The notes: a model not told the origin generated them from the letters alone. Shown: positions 17,030 to 26,485, numbered from the stretch's first letter. The stretch is DNA of 41,589 nt from Acidobacteriota bacterium (GCA_021819585.1 JAKAQS010000006.1:1-41589), one strand, 5' to 3'. Program-made: numbers and translations.

Positions 17030-17044
17030 TTCCAAAATTTTGGA
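17019..17044. promoter_or_regulatory. Overlapping palindromic operators upstream of the regulator
   Basis: GGAATT-GGC-AATTCC (17019-17033) is a perfect 6-3-6 inverted repeat, and TCCAAAATTTTGGA (17031-17044) is a perfect 14-bp palindrome sharing three bases with it. The first resembles the E. coli IclR box (TGGAAATnATTTCCA). Both are AT-rich islands in GC-rich DNA and cover the -35 box of the regulator gene, as expected for autoregulation. Confidence 0.55.
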
Positions 17045-17066
17045 CAGCCCGTGCCGGCGCTCAGGC

Positions 17067-19595
17067 CTACTGGGCGCGGAGACTATAGCTGCCTGGAGAG
17101 TCCAGTGGAATGGCCAGCCGGGCGCCACCCTCCGCCGGTTGACCCGTGCGCGGTACGCCGTTGACCAGAACCTGCGTGGCCCCGGGGGGCACCGGAAAGA
17201 GGACCGTGGCATGCACTCCTGCGGGCAGAACGACGGTTGCGATCAGGCCATCCTGCCGGCGCAGGTTAACCTTGAGCAAACCGTGAGGGGTGGGCTCCTG
17301 GCCTCGAGCCCACTGCAGGTCCAGCAGGTCGGGGCGAAGGATGGTCCGGCTGAACCCGGCAGCCGCCGGCTGGATGCCGAGCACCTGCTCCATGAGCCAG
17401 TAGGCCGGCCCGGTCGACCATCCGTGCGCCAGGCTGGTGAAGTAGCCGGTGCGGCCGTCCGCCTGCAGATCGGAGTGAGGATCGCTCTTGGGCCAGGAAG
17501 GATCGTAGGCCTCCCAGAAGCTGGTGGCGCCCTCGTCGATCATGCCGCCCCAGTACTGGCGGATCCAGCCCAGCGCGGCCTCGCGGCGATTCATTCTGGC
17601 CATCGCGTCCAGCACGTAGGCTCCATAGTAGGGCGTGATGAGATTGGGCCGGAAGGTCGGCTGCCCAACCTGCGCCAGGACGCTGTTCCAGATGGAGTTG
17701 AACTGGCTGGGATCGGCAACGCCGGAGAGCACCGCCATGGCGTTGGTCTGCCAGCGGGGGCCGAAGTCCCCCTGGGCCTGCGACCAGAGGCTGGCCTGCA
17801 AACTCTGTTTCAACTGTGCGGCCCGCGTCTGGAAGTGCTGCGCGTTGGCCGTGTCGCCGAGCTGCTGCAACAGATCGGCCCCGGCCAGATAAGCGCGCAC
17901 ATACTCCAGGCTGGTGGCTCGGCGCACCTCCGCAGTATCGCCGTAGAGGCCGGGCGCCCAGTCCACGAACTGCCACGCGCCGGTGCGATTCAGAAACAGG
18001 TTCTCGGCGTTGAACTCCCGGTCCATGAACTGGAGCAACTGCACGAGATGCAGATGCTCCCGACGTAGATAGGCCAGATCGCCGGTGTGCTGAATGTACG
18101 CCTCCAGCGCGGTCGGCCAGAAGGCAGAGTAGCCGGGGATGCCGTTGAGATGCTGCCGGATCGGCGCGGGGCCGATGAGACGGGAGAGCGTATCTTTGAT
18201 GAGAAAGCGATCGAAGAAGATACTGTCGCTGACCCGTCCGCTCACATCAACGTCCCCCATCCAGCGCCCTCGGTCACGCTTGGGCGAGTCCCAGAGATCG
18301 TCCTGCATGCCGAGATGCACCGTGTAGGCTGCCGTCTCCCAGATGCGATTCAGCAGAGGGTCAGAGCAGGCAAAGGATCCCTGATAGTGGACGGGGAAGT
18401 AGATGTCCTCCAGACGAATGGCCTTGAACTTGAGCGTCGGGGCGCCGGAGAGAAAGCGAATCCGCACGTAACGAAAAGCGGACTTGGGCCCATGGCCGGT
18501 CTGGTTCGCAGTCAATCGAAGCACGTTTTCACCCAGATAGGGGTCGTGATCCAGCTCGCCCCGCGACTCACCGTACTTGATGGAGACCGTAACGGGTGAA
18601 TCCATGGCCGAGACAAGCTGGATGCGGCCGGCGACCTCACGGCCAAAGTCCAGCGTGAGCGCGGGGGCATACTCCTGGCCCGGCTTGGCGCTCCTGAGAT
18701 GCACGGTGAACACCTGTGCCGAAGCGCCGTCCGGTTGGGTGAGCGTCTCGATGTTCTCAAAGCTGCTGCGCCCCATCGTCAGATCCTCCACCTTGCCGGC
18801 GGGAAGGTACAAATGCGCCAGGAAGGGCGAAGCGCCCTGATAGCCGGGCCAATCGTAGAGTCCGGCGTCGGCGTTCCACTGGTACAGATCGATGGAACCT
18901 TCGATGGGGCTCAGGGGCATTACCGCCGGCCACGCGGAGTCATCGAAGGCGGTCTGCTCCCACCCTGCGGCGGCGCGCAGCGTACCCTTCCACCGCGGGC
19001 CGGAGACCAGGATGGGCGGGGCGTCCACGCCGTCCGGCGCTGGTATCAGCTTGGCCAGGAGCACCTCTCCGAAGATCTGCTGCATGGCCAGTGCGCTGTT
19101 GACAAAGCCGGGAACGCCGCGGCCGCGCACCACCTGCATGGCAAGCACGTTGCGTCCAGGCCGGAGCAGCCGCGCCACATTCACAGGGAAGACGTGCATA
19201 TCGAGCGGATTGAGAAGGTCGCTGGAGATCCGCTCGGCGAGCACACCGTTGACGTAGAGCGTGACCGAACGAGGACCGGCCAGATAGAGCGTGGCCCGCG
19301 CCGGCGCAGCATCGAGATGGAAGGTGACGCGGAAGTAGTGCTCAGCCGTATTGTGGGTCAGGCCAGGCGAGCGGTAGCGTTGCGGAACGCGAGCGCCCAC
19401 CATGGAGTCTTCCCGCGTCCAGATGTACTGCTCCGTGAGCGGCGTAAGCAGGCCGGAGAACATCCGAGGCTGGGCGACGGAGCGCGTAGGATCCAGTTGT
19501 CCGGCTGGAATCGCCGCTGACCGATGCTGGGCCGCGAGAGCGCCGGCGAAGAGAAGGCATAGAACCGGCAGACGTCCGGCGAGATGCTGCTGCAT
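17067..19595 (-). CDS. GH78-like alpha-L-rhamnosidase family protein, exported
   Basis: 842 residues. Signal peptide (1-22, ending GALAAQ). N-terminal jelly-roll modules include a carbohydrate-binding type stretch (YFRVTFHLDAAPARATLYLAG near 87-106), then a Bac_rhamnosid-type domain and an (alpha/alpha)6 barrel from about 410. The conserved catalytic segment reads DSPKRDRGRWMGD at 436-448: Asp436 matches the first acid of the GH78 motif, while the position of the general-acid Glu (RE in the second GH78 protein here) is Asp441. Still likely a glycosidase for rhamnose or a related deoxy sugar, but specificity may differ. ATG at 19595 has GGAG 7 nt upstream. It lies 99 bases after the GH43-like gene; the regulator promoter follows its stop. 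Confidence 0.82.
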   Translation of the reverse strand: MQQHLAGRLPVLCLLFAGALAAQHRSAAIPAGQLDPTRSVAQPRMFSGLLTPLTEQYIWTREDSMVGARVPQRYRSPGLTHNTAEHYFRVTFHLDAAPARATLYLAGPRSVTLYVNGVLAERISSDLLNPLDMHVFPVNVARLLRPGRNVLAMQVVRGRGVPGFVNSALAMQQIFGEVLLAKLIPAPDGVDAPPILVSGPRWKGTLRAAAGWEQTAFDDSAWPAVMPLSPIEGSIDLYQWNADAGLYDWPGYQGASPFLAHLYLPAGKVEDLTMGRSSFENIETLTQPDGASAQVFTVHLRSAKPGQEYAPALTLDFGREVAGRIQLVSAMDSPVTVSIKYGESRGELDHDPYLGENVLRLTANQTGHGPKSAFRYVRIRFLSGAPTLKFKAIRLEDIYFPVHYQGSFACSDPLLNRIWETAAYTVHLGMQDDLWDSPKRDRGRWMGDVDVSGRVSDSIFFDRFLIKDTLSRLIGPAPIRQHLNGIPGYSAFWPTALEAYIQHTGDLAYLRREHLHLVQLLQFMDREFNAENLFLNRTGAWQFVDWAPGLYGDTAEVRRATSLEYVRAYLAGADLLQQLGDTANAQHFQTRAAQLKQSLQASLWSQAQGDFGPRWQTNAMAVLSGVADPSQFNSIWNSVLAQVGQPTFRPNLITPYYGAYVLDAMARMNRREAALGWIRQYWGGMIDEGATSFWEAYDPSWPKSDPHSDLQADGRTGYFTSLAHGWSTGPAYWLMEQVLGIQPAAAGFSRTILRPDLLDLQWARGQEPTPHGLLKVNLRRQDGLIATVVLPAGVHATVLFPVPPGATQVLVNGVPRTGQPAEGGARLAIPLDSPGSYSLRAQ

Positions 19596-19694
19596 GAGGA
19601 GGCTCCTGCTGCGCCGAGAGGGTGAGGCCGGGAACGGAATCCACGCTCACGGGACGGCGCTTGTCCAGATTCCTGGGTTCACCGGCTGGTTGAC

Positions 19695-20798
19695 TCAGGT
19701 CCAGGGTTGAGAGCGGGCTACGGAGATCCCGCGTACATCGTGCGGATACTTGCCGGAGACTGCGGTGTAGAAGTGGTAGAAGTCGCCCTTCCACGCGATC
19801 ACCGATGGCTTGTGGGCAAAATCATCGTCGACCGAGCCGGGAGGGCCCGCGTTCACCAGGATCGTGCTGGTCTTTTGCGGATGGTCCGGGCTGTTGCCCA
19901 TGGCCAGCAGGTCGCGCGCCTTGCGGTCGCGGCTGCTCAGGCCGTAGTAGAAGATCGCCCACTGGTGACGCCGGCGCACGACGCAGGGGTCACTGGCGAA
20001 GCGGTCATCCCAGCTTCCCGGAGGTCCGTTGCGGATGATGGGATTCAGCGGCGAACGTGTCCAGTGCTTCAGGTCGCGAGAGGTAGCCAGTCCAATCTGT
20101 TCTCTCCAGCCGCCACCCTCACGCTTGGGCAGATTGCGCGTCTTGGCGTTGTAGAAGAGATAAAACGTCCCATGCTCCTCAACCAGGCAGGGTTTGTAGA
20201 GCCCTCCCTGCTCCCAGGCCGTCGCCTGCGGATCATCGGGACGCAGACACGGCGGCTCCAGTTCCCAGTACTGCAAATCGTCGCTCCAGCAGAGGCCGAT
20301 CACCGCGGGACCGGCCTCCATGCCGGGGTTTGGATAGGCGTGCCAGGCGCCCAGGTAGCGGCCGTGAACTTTTTTGAGCCGCGCGGGGCTGAGCGCCTCG
20401 CTTTCTCGTACGATCCACATCATGGCGACGTTGTAGCGGAAGATGGGCGAGTCCGGCTTGCGAGGCAAGATGCAGCCCATGCGGGTCCAGTCCCGCAGAT
20501 TGGAGGAGCGCGCCATTCCGGTCTGATAGCCGATGCCATCAAAGCCGATGTAGGTGAGGCGAAACTCCCCTTCGTGACGGAAGACGAAGGGACCGTCCAC
20601 AAACTTCTCGTCGAAGTCTCCTGTCACGCCGCTGCCACCCAGCACCAGGCGGTTAAGCTTGTATGGCGTGAGCAACGCATGCGGCGCGGGGGGAGCGGCG
20701 ATCGCAGGGTCGGTCATGCCCGCGAGGACGCTGAGTTTGGCTGGGCCGGCGCTACAGCAGGCTGCGCCGGCCGCGTAGAGAAATGTACGTCGATTCAC
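19695..20798 (-). CDS. GH43/invertase-superfamily five-bladed propeller hydrolase, Tat-exported
   Basis: 367 residues from GTG at 20798, with GGGAG 5 nt upstream. The N-terminus MNRRTFLYAAGAACCSAG is a twin-arginine signal. The rest shows the repeating blades of the arabinanase/levansucrase/invertase clan: KFVDGPFVFRHEGEFRLTY (blade 1, with the Asp expected as base), SSNLRDWTRMG, WSDDLQYWELE, KPCLVEEHGTFYLFYNAKT, SRDLKHWTRSP, FASDPCVVRRRHQWAIFYYG and HKPSVIAWKGDFYHFYTAV. Proteins of this kind are usually annotated GH43-like and act on arabinosyl, xylosyl or galactosyl chains. Assignment to one GH family needs a profile search. First gene of the minus block that leads to the RLP and kinase. 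Confidence 0.75.
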   Translation of the reverse strand: MNRRTFLYAAGAACCSAGPAKLSVLAGMTDPAIAAPPAPHALLTPYKLNRLVLGGSGVTGDFDEKFVDGPFVFRHEGEFRLTYIGFDGIGYQTGMARSSNLRDWTRMGCILPRKPDSPIFRYNVAMMWIVRESEALSPARLKKVHGRYLGAWHAYPNPGMEAGPAVIGLCWSDDLQYWELEPPCLRPDDPQATAWEQGGLYKPCLVEEHGTFYLFYNAKTRNLPKREGGGWREQIGLATSRDLKHWTRSPLNPIIRNGPPGSWDDRFASDPCVVRRRHQWAIFYYGLSSRDRKARDLLAMGNSPDHPQKTSTILVNAGPPGSVDDDFAHKPSVIAWKGDFYHFYTAVSGKYPHDVRGISVARSQPWT

Positions 20799-21095
20799 TT
20801 GTCTCCCTGCTCTCCCGGTCGGCTGCTTTCCGCCGCAGCCTCACCTTTACCGCTTATCGCTGGCCCCCTGCGAGGTGCTGGGCAGACGCGCGGCTCCGAC
20901 CAGCATAGGATCTCTCTGGCGAGGCGGGTAGGCCATTCGCCGTTTGCCCTTTGAAGCGCCGTACTTCCGCGTTGAAGAGCAACGTCAATCCCTGTCTCAC
21001 GAGCCGCCTTCGATGGCCTGGCCTCCCGCAGCGAAGCTCGGGAGGCTGAAGCCGGCGATCCGATCCGCGGAATGGGGTTTGACTACAGAACCCGG
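20799..21095. other. Intergenic region between two minus operons
   Basis: 297 bases without a convincing gene. It should hold the end of the GH78 transcript (hairpin, separate entry) and the promoter of the GH43-like gene. A minus-strand TATGCT near 20910 is a possible -10, but I see no matching -35. Confidence 0.4.
21021..21046 (-). terminator. Hairpin downstream of the GH78 rhamnosidase gene
   Basis: GCCTCCCG (21021-21028) pairs perfectly with CGGGAGGC (21039-21046). The stem can extend across a one-base bulge through AGC-GAA-GCT. It begins 50 bases after the GH78 stop. There is no T-run on either side, so it may be a transcript-end stabiliser or pause site rather than a classical intrinsic terminator. 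Confidence 0.5.
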
Positions 21096-23960
21096 TTACT
21101 GGGAGGGCTGCCCGGCCGTCTGCTGGGAGGGCACGATGGAGAAACGGTACTGACCGGATCCAATCTCGAGATCGACAGAGCCCGACTCGCTCTTGAGCAG
21201 CGTAACGCCGGCAGCTTCCGCCGCCGGATGCCCGCTTTCCAGCAGGGTTGAACCGGCAGCCTTGGGTAGCCTCACCACGGCGCGGGCGTTGGCTGGAATG
21301 CTTACATCCAGCCGCGTCTGTCCCGGCAGATGCCGCCAGGCCACGCTGATCGCACCTTTGACGGACTGGTAGACCACCTGAGCCGAGTTGATCCGCCGCA
21401 GCATCGCCGGGTCAATGACGATCTGCTCCGGCGCCGGCCGGGAGAGATCCAGATGCAAGCCCATCATGCCGGCATAGAACCACTCCTCGGCGTCGCCCAG
21501 CATCAAGTGATCCTGCGAGCTGCCGTGGCGCGCGTTCCATGCCTCTGTCAGCGCCGTTGCTCCCTGCGCCAGTTGATAGCCGTAGCTGGGGCTGTCGGTG
21601 CGCAGCAGCATGTTCAGCATCACATCGGACGCGCCGTTGTCCATCAGCGCGTCCACAACGTAATGGAAGCCGACGTCGCCGGCCGTAACGTGATTGCCAT
21701 GGGCGCGGATGTCCGCCACCAGGCTGGCCAGCACCGCCGGACGATCAGCAGGGGGCGTCAGGCCAACCACCAGCGGCATGGCGTCGGCAGTCTGGCTTCC
21801 CTTTTCGTATTCATGAGCCTGCGGATGATAGAAGCGTTGCTGAAACGCCTTGGCCACCGCCTCGCGCAAGGGCTCCAGCCGCGCCTCCTCCTGGCTGTAC
21901 CCGAGCTGATGCGCGGCAGAGGCGAGCGCCACGATGTCCTGATAGTAGATGGCGGTTCCGGTGAGCGCCGGCGAGGTGAGCTGCGGCAGCCCCGGACCAT
22001 GCGGGCCAATGTCGTACCAGTCGCCCAGACCGTAGCCGACGATGCTGTCATGACTGCGGCTGGTGAGATAGTCCACGTAGCGCCGCATCACCGGATACTG
22101 GGCGCGCAGGGTATCCAGATCGCCGTAACGCTGATACGCGATCCAGGGATCGAGCACCGCCGCGCTGCCCCACTCTGGAGAGTCATTGAACGCGTTGTTC
22201 AGCCGAGGGGGGAAGATGACGTACTCCGGGGCGATGGTGGGGACCTCGCCGTCCGGATTCTGCTCGTCGGCGATGTCCTGCTCGATCTTGGCGTAGAGAC
22301 TCTGCAGATCAAAGTCGTAGTTCAGCGCCGAACCCATCAGGTGCGTCTGTTCCAGCCAGCCGAGCTTCTCTCGATGCGGGCAGTCGGTGAGAATGCTGAC
22401 AATGTTGTTTTCTTCGGCAAACAGGATCAGGCGGTGAATCTGGTTGAGCAGCGTATTGGAGGAGACGAACTCTCCGCTGGGAGCAGCCGAGGAGTGTACC
22501 GCATCTCCGGCCAGCGACAACAGTCGCGCCTTGCCGCTGATCTCCACCTGCACGTAACGGAAGCCATAGTAAGAAAACCGCGGGCGCCAGTGCTCGACGC
22601 CATGGCCGCGCAGCGTATAGCTGAACCACTGCGCCCGGCCAGGACCGGCGTTAGCACTCTTCTGCGAGACGCTGCCGTCGGCGTTCTGCAGTTCGCCACA
22701 GATGAGCTTGACCCGCGCCCCTGACCTGCCGTGGACCACAATCTCCGGCCATCCGGCGAAGTTCTGGCCCAGATCGAAGACCTGTGCTCCGGAGGGGAGA
22801 ACCTTGCTCGATATGGGGTGATACACGTGCTCGACCCGGATCGGCGGAATCTCGCCGGGAAGAAGCACTCCGCCGGGGCCAGAGACAACGACCGCATCAC
22901 TCCAGCTATGCGCTGCGATCCGGCCCGGCCGGTCCCATTGCTTCGGCTGCCGGCGCGCGTCGTAGTCCTCTCCACCGTAGGTGGAGGAGAAGACAATGGG
23001 GCCGGGAGTCGTCAGCCAGTTGGGACCAGTCAGGATGGTCTGCCGGGTTCCGTCGCGAAAGCAAAGGTGCAGCTCCGCGGTGAGCCGCGGAGGACCGAAG
23101 GAGCCGACGAATTTGCTGTAGCGGCCCTTGGCGCGGGCAACGTTGTACATGCCGTTCCCAAGCAGGACGCCGATGGCGTTCGCGCCTGGTTTCAACATAG
23201 AGGTCACATCATAGGTATCGTAAAGAACGCGCCGGCGGTAGTCCGTCCAGGCAGGCGTCAGCTCCCGGCGGCCCACTCTTGCGCCGTTGAGATGCACCTG
23301 ATACTGGCCGAGACCGGCAACATAAAGAAGAGCGCGGGCTACCGGCTTGCGCAGGTTAAGGGTGGTGCGGAAGACCGGCATGGGAGCCGTTACACCCTCC
23401 GCTTTGCCCGCGGCTCCGGTGGCGGCCGCGATCCACGGGGCGATCCAATGCGCAGGCGCTATGGTGAACTCCGCCATCGGGCTCCATCCGCTGGGCTCGC
23501 CGCTCTGGTCCCACACCTCCACCTGCCAGTAAACCCTCTGCTCTGGCGCGAGCGAATGTCCCTGATAGGCGACGTCCGCTGTGCGGTTGGAGAGGATCTT
23601 CCCACTGTCCCACAGATCCGCCTGGCCGTTGGTAAGCAGCGTCGGCGAAGAGGCGACCAGAACGCGATAGGCGCTCTGCACAACGCCGCGAGCCTGCGGC
23701 TGGCTCGCCGTCAACAGCCAGCCCAGATGTGGGTGCTGGGAGGCGATGGCCACGGGATCGTTCTGCAGCTCGCAAACCAGCCGGCTCGGAGGCTGCAGCA
23801 GCGAGGCTGCCCGGGCAGGCAGGGAGACGGCAAGCAAAAGAAGAGCAAACCGGAGAGTCCGGCGGCGGCGCGTCTCCGCAGCTCTCCGCGCAAGGTGTGG
23901 GCCGTGGCAAAGGCACGCTGCCGCAAGGGGCGTCTGTTGCTGCGCAGTTCCGGCGCTCAT
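21096..23960 (-). CDS. GH78 alpha-L-rhamnosidase, exported
   Basis: 954 residues from ATG at 23960, which overlaps the TGA of the isomerase gene by 4 nt; the frame is open to 24404 but only across that gene. A basic patch and hydrophobic segment (RRRRTLRFALLLLAVSLPARA, split at 32-51) is the export signal, with an unusually long n-region. Domains: Bac_rhamnosid_N-type (near 90-370), concanavalin-like domain, six-hairpin barrel and C-terminal beta domain. The catalytic motif is intact: TDCPHREKLGWLEQ with Asp526 and Glu531, matching D567 and E572 of Bacillus RhaB. It should release terminal alpha-L-rhamnose. Coupling an exported glycosidase to an intracellular isomerase implies that the sugar catabolised by this operon accompanies rhamnose in the polymer. 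Confidence 0.88.
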   Translation of the reverse strand: MSAGTAQQQTPLAAACLCHGPHLARRAAETRRRRTLRFALLLLAVSLPARAASLLQPPSRLVCELQNDPVAIASQHPHLGWLLTASQPQARGVVQSAYRVLVASSPTLLTNGQADLWDSGKILSNRTADVAYQGHSLAPEQRVYWQVEVWDQSGEPSGWSPMAEFTIAPAHWIAPWIAAATGAAGKAEGVTAPMPVFRTTLNLRKPVARALLYVAGLGQYQVHLNGARVGRRELTPAWTDYRRRVLYDTYDVTSMLKPGANAIGVLLGNGMYNVARAKGRYSKFVGSFGPPRLTAELHLCFRDGTRQTILTGPNWLTTPGPIVFSSTYGGEDYDARRQPKQWDRPGRIAAHSWSDAVVVSGPGGVLLPGEIPPIRVEHVYHPISSKVLPSGAQVFDLGQNFAGWPEIVVHGRSGARVKLICGELQNADGSVSQKSANAGPGRAQWFSYTLRGHGVEHWRPRFSYYGFRYVQVEISGKARLLSLAGDAVHSSAAPSGEFVSSNTLLNQIHRLILFAEENNIVSILTDCPHREKLGWLEQTHLMGSALNYDFDLQSLYAKIEQDIADEQNPDGEVPTIAPEYVIFPPRLNNAFNDSPEWGSAAVLDPWIAYQRYGDLDTLRAQYPVMRRYVDYLTSRSHDSIVGYGLGDWYDIGPHGPGLPQLTSPALTGTAIYYQDIVALASAAHQLGYSQEEARLEPLREAVAKAFQQRFYHPQAHEYEKGSQTADAMPLVVGLTPPADRPAVLASLVADIRAHGNHVTAGDVGFHYVVDALMDNGASDVMLNMLLRTDSPSYGYQLAQGATALTEAWNARHGSSQDHLMLGDAEEWFYAGMMGLHLDLSRPAPEQIVIDPAMLRRINSAQVVYQSVKGAISVAWRHLPGQTRLDVSIPANARAVVRLPKAAGSTLLESGHPAAEAAGVTLLKSESGSVDLEIGSGQYRFSIVPSQQTAGQPSQ

Positions 23961-25408
23961 CCCAGCACCATACCGGCCGAGCCGATGGGGGGAAGCTCCG
24001 CTGGGCGATGGTGGTGGTAGGTCTCCCAGCCCAGATAGCGGCTCAGCGCCTCCGCCACGGAGGCCGCGCAATGGCTGCGATTCATGGCGGCATGATGCTC
24101 GAAGCCATTCAAGCAGACGACGTGCATCAGGCGGGGCAGATCCGGCACCTTGACCACAGCCCGCGAGCCGAAGGTCTCCAGCGGATCGGCCGTGAACTCT
24201 CCCTCGCCAACGTAGGCGAAGATCTTGCCGGCGCGATCGTTGGTACTCACGCGGCCAAAGGTCATGGGGCCTGTATCGGTGCGGCCGTCCAGCGCGCCGA
24301 AGGTGTTCTCTTCGCCCAGCGTGGTGCCCAGGATCGGCGCTGTGGAGATACGGATGTCCGGCAAAAACTCCTTGGCCCAGTTTCCGCAATGAAAGAAGAC
24401 GCACTTGTCCGGATCGCCACCGTAGTTATTGTTCCAGTCCACCAGCGCGCTGGGCCTACCGCCGGCCAATTGCAGAGCGTACATGCCGACAACGCCGGCG
24501 ATATCGACCTCGCAGGCCGAGGGCAGCAGTTGCTCGCTCATCATGGACATGACCGTGCATACGTTCACGCCGTAGTTCTTTTGCAGCGAACTCCAGCATT
24601 GCAGAGCCGTTGCCGTCAGCCCCAGCGACTGCATCCACTCATCGACGACCAGCGCCAGCTTGGCCATGCGCAGCATGGCCTCCTCAGGAATCGAAGAGGC
24701 ATCCGCATAGGAGCGGATCTGCTCGACGCGCAGCTTCACTCGCGGATCAGCGGCGGCGATCCTGGCCGCATTGCCGAAGATCTCCGACATATCGATGGTA
24801 TTGACGGAGATCCCCGCGGCCTCCAGCAGCTTCTCGCTGTAGCGCGTGGTGTTGAAGGCGTTAGGGCGAGCGCCCACGGCTCCGATGCGCGCGCCGCGCA
24901 AGCCGCGCACCACCTTGCAGGAGCCGATGAACCTCTCCAGATCCTGCCGGAATCGCTGATCCAGAACTCGCACCGTGTGATCCTGGGTGAGCGTATAGGG
25001 AAGGTCATACTGGCGCAGGTTGTTGCACACCGAGATCTTGCCGCAGAACGCATCGCGGCGGCGGCTCAGGCCGAACTGATCCAGGTCGTCGGGATAGGCC
25101 TGAACCAGAATGGGCAGACGCACATCCGCGATGCGAATGGCGTCGGCGATGCCCTTCTCGTCCCCGAAGTTGGGCAGGCAGACCAGGATCCCCTCGATCT
25201 GATCGCGCTGGCGGCGAAACAGCTCGCCGCACCGGCGCGCATCCTCCCAGGTCTCTACCGCGCCCAGTTTGCTCTGCTCCGGCGAAAGCCAAACCGGTTC
25301 GATGGCCATCTCGGCAAACAAGCGCGTAAGGTCGCTGCGCGCCTCGGCGACCAACTGGTCCGGGAAGAAGTCGCGGTTGCCTAGGATTACACCGAGCGTT
25401 GTCGTCAT
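23957..25408 (-). CDS. L-fucose/L-arabinose isomerase-like aldose-ketose isomerase
   Basis: 483 residues, GGAGAG 6 nt before the ATG. COG2407-type fold: N-terminal Rossmann-like part (EGILVCLPNFGDEKG near 72), QAYPDDLDQFG near 103, ARIGAVGARPNAFNTTRYSE near 173, then the active-site domain with SACEVDIAG (Glu300), LVDWNNNYG (Asp324) and GFEHHAAMN (His438/439). These match the Glu, Asp and His that bind manganese in E. coli FucI. It is shorter than FucI (about 590 residues) and lacks close similarity outside the active site, so fucose is not assured. The product would be phosphorylated by the FGGY kinase upstream; because the operon has a transketolase and no aldolase, a pentose-type substrate is more likely than fucose or rhamnose. 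Confidence 0.82.
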   Translation of the reverse strand: MTTTLGVILGNRDFFPDQLVAEARSDLTRLFAEMAIEPVWLSPEQSKLGAVETWEDARRCGELFRRQRDQIEGILVCLPNFGDEKGIADAIRIADVRLPILVQAYPDDLDQFGLSRRRDAFCGKISVCNNLRQYDLPYTLTQDHTVRVLDQRFRQDLERFIGSCKVVRGLRGARIGAVGARPNAFNTTRYSEKLLEAAGISVNTIDMSEIFGNAARIAAADPRVKLRVEQIRSYADASSIPEEAMLRMAKLALVVDEWMQSLGLTATALQCWSSLQKNYGVNVCTVMSMMSEQLLPSACEVDIAGVVGMYALQLAGGRPSALVDWNNNYGGDPDKCVFFHCGNWAKEFLPDIRISTAPILGTTLGEENTFGALDGRTDTGPMTFGRVSTNDRAGKIFAYVGEGEFTADPLETFGSRAVVKVPDLPRLMHVVCLNGFEHHAAMNRSHCAASVAEALSRYLGWETYHHHRPAELPPIGSAGMVLG

Positions 25409-25462
25409 CTTTCTCTCCTCAGGGCGATCGTGTTGGCCCTGTTTGCGTTGCAGCCGCTGCCC

Positions 25463-26485
25463 TCAGTGTGAGAGCCGCGAGCAGGTAATCAGCGTCAAGC
25501 CGGCCAGATAGCAGAGGAACATCGCCGCCAGCACTCGCCCAGCGCCGCGCGGAGCCTGGGCAAACTCCTTCCATGCCAGCACGCCCCAAAGAATGGCGAC
25601 CACCGGAGCGGCGTTGGAAAGAGCATAAGACACCGCCGGCCCGGCCGTGCCCACAGCCAGAAAACTGGCTGTGATGCCGGCGGCCCAAATGACTCCTCCC
25701 AGCACGCCTGTCGCGTGGGTAGCGGCGCTGCCACTGAAGTACTCGGAGAACCGCACCGGCAACCCCTCCACGGGCTTGCGCATGAAGAACGGATTGAAGA
25801 CCAGGGTGGTCAGAAAAGCTCCCAGCGAAAAGAACATGACCGCGGTCAGCGGCATCAGGTTTCCCGACCCACCCGAGACGAAGCGGGGATCGATGGACTT
25901 CACCACCAGGCTGTAAAAGAAGGCGATCAAGACCCCCGCCAAGACGGACAACAGAATTCCCTTTGCTCCCGGCCTCTTCGCCGCGCCGGCCAGGCGGCCA
26001 TAGGCTCTCATACTAAGCAGAACGGCCAGCACGATCACCGCGACGCCGGCGAACAAAAGTGGAGAGTCGCCGGGGTTGTGACGCCCCTCCAGAACCACCA
26101 GGGCAAAGCTCAGCACGATGCCCAGCACCCAGGCGATGCCTCCGCCGATGGGAAACCCGACCGCCATCCCGGCGACGGCGATCGCCGCCACCAGCAACAG
26201 ATTGCCTAGATTCCACACCGCGCCGCCCAGCAGCGCCCAAGCGATACTGGCTGGACTTGCCTGGGCCAGATCGGCCAGAAAGGGCCGCCCTATGGAGCCC
26301 ATGGAGCCAAGTGTGAATGCAGCCAGCAGAGAGGCCGGCAACAGGCCGACAACAAAATCCCAGTAGTACAGCTCAAATCGCCAGGAGCGCGCGGCCAGCT
26401 TCTGCGTATTGGCCCACGATCCCCAGCAGATCATGGTGAGAACGCAGAGAAGAACAGCCACCGCGTAGCTATGGACGGCGATCAT
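25463..26485 (-). CDS. DMT/GRP-type sugar permease with 10 membrane helices
   Basis: 340 residues, nearly all hydrophobic, with about ten helices. It opens MIAVHSYAVAVLLCVLTMICW then GSWANTQKL, a pattern of the ureide-permease/glucose-ribose-porter branch of the drug/metabolite transporter superfamily, and includes GMAVGFPIGGGIAWVLG and SYALSNAAPVVAILWGVLAWKEF (split). Such proteins usually act as sugar:proton symporters, as RhaT does, and are often misnamed multidrug transporters. The ATG overlaps the FGGY kinase stop by 4 nt (ATGA at 26482-26485), so it is co-translated with the catabolic genes and is the natural importer of the sugar that the isomerase and kinase use. Specificity is unknown. 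Confidence 0.82.
   Translation of the reverse strand: MIAVHSYAVAVLLCVLTMICWGSWANTQKLAARSWRFELYYWDFVVGLLPASLLAAFTLGSMGSIGRPFLADLAQASPASIAWALLGGAVWNLGNLLLVAAIAVAGMAVGFPIGGGIAWVLGIVLSFALVVLEGRHNPGDSPLLFAGVAVIVLAVLLSMRAYGRLAGAAKRPGAKGILLSVLAGVLIAFFYSLVVKSIDPRFVSGGSGNLMPLTAVMFFSLGAFLTTLVFNPFFMRKPVEGLPVRFSEYFSGSAATHATGVLGGVIWAAGITASFLAVGTAGPAVSYALSNAAPVVAILWGVLAWKEFAQAPRGAGRVLAAMFLCYLAGLTLITCSRLSH

Noticed and set aside
23961-24404. N-terminal extension of the GH78 frame to 24404
   Set aside because: It lies wholly inside the isomerase gene in another frame; the ATGA overlap at 23957-23960 gives a natural start and an export signal follows it.
23957-25408. Calling the isomerase FucI
   Set aside because: Active-site residues match but length and the missing fuculokinase/aldolase context do not; substrate left open.
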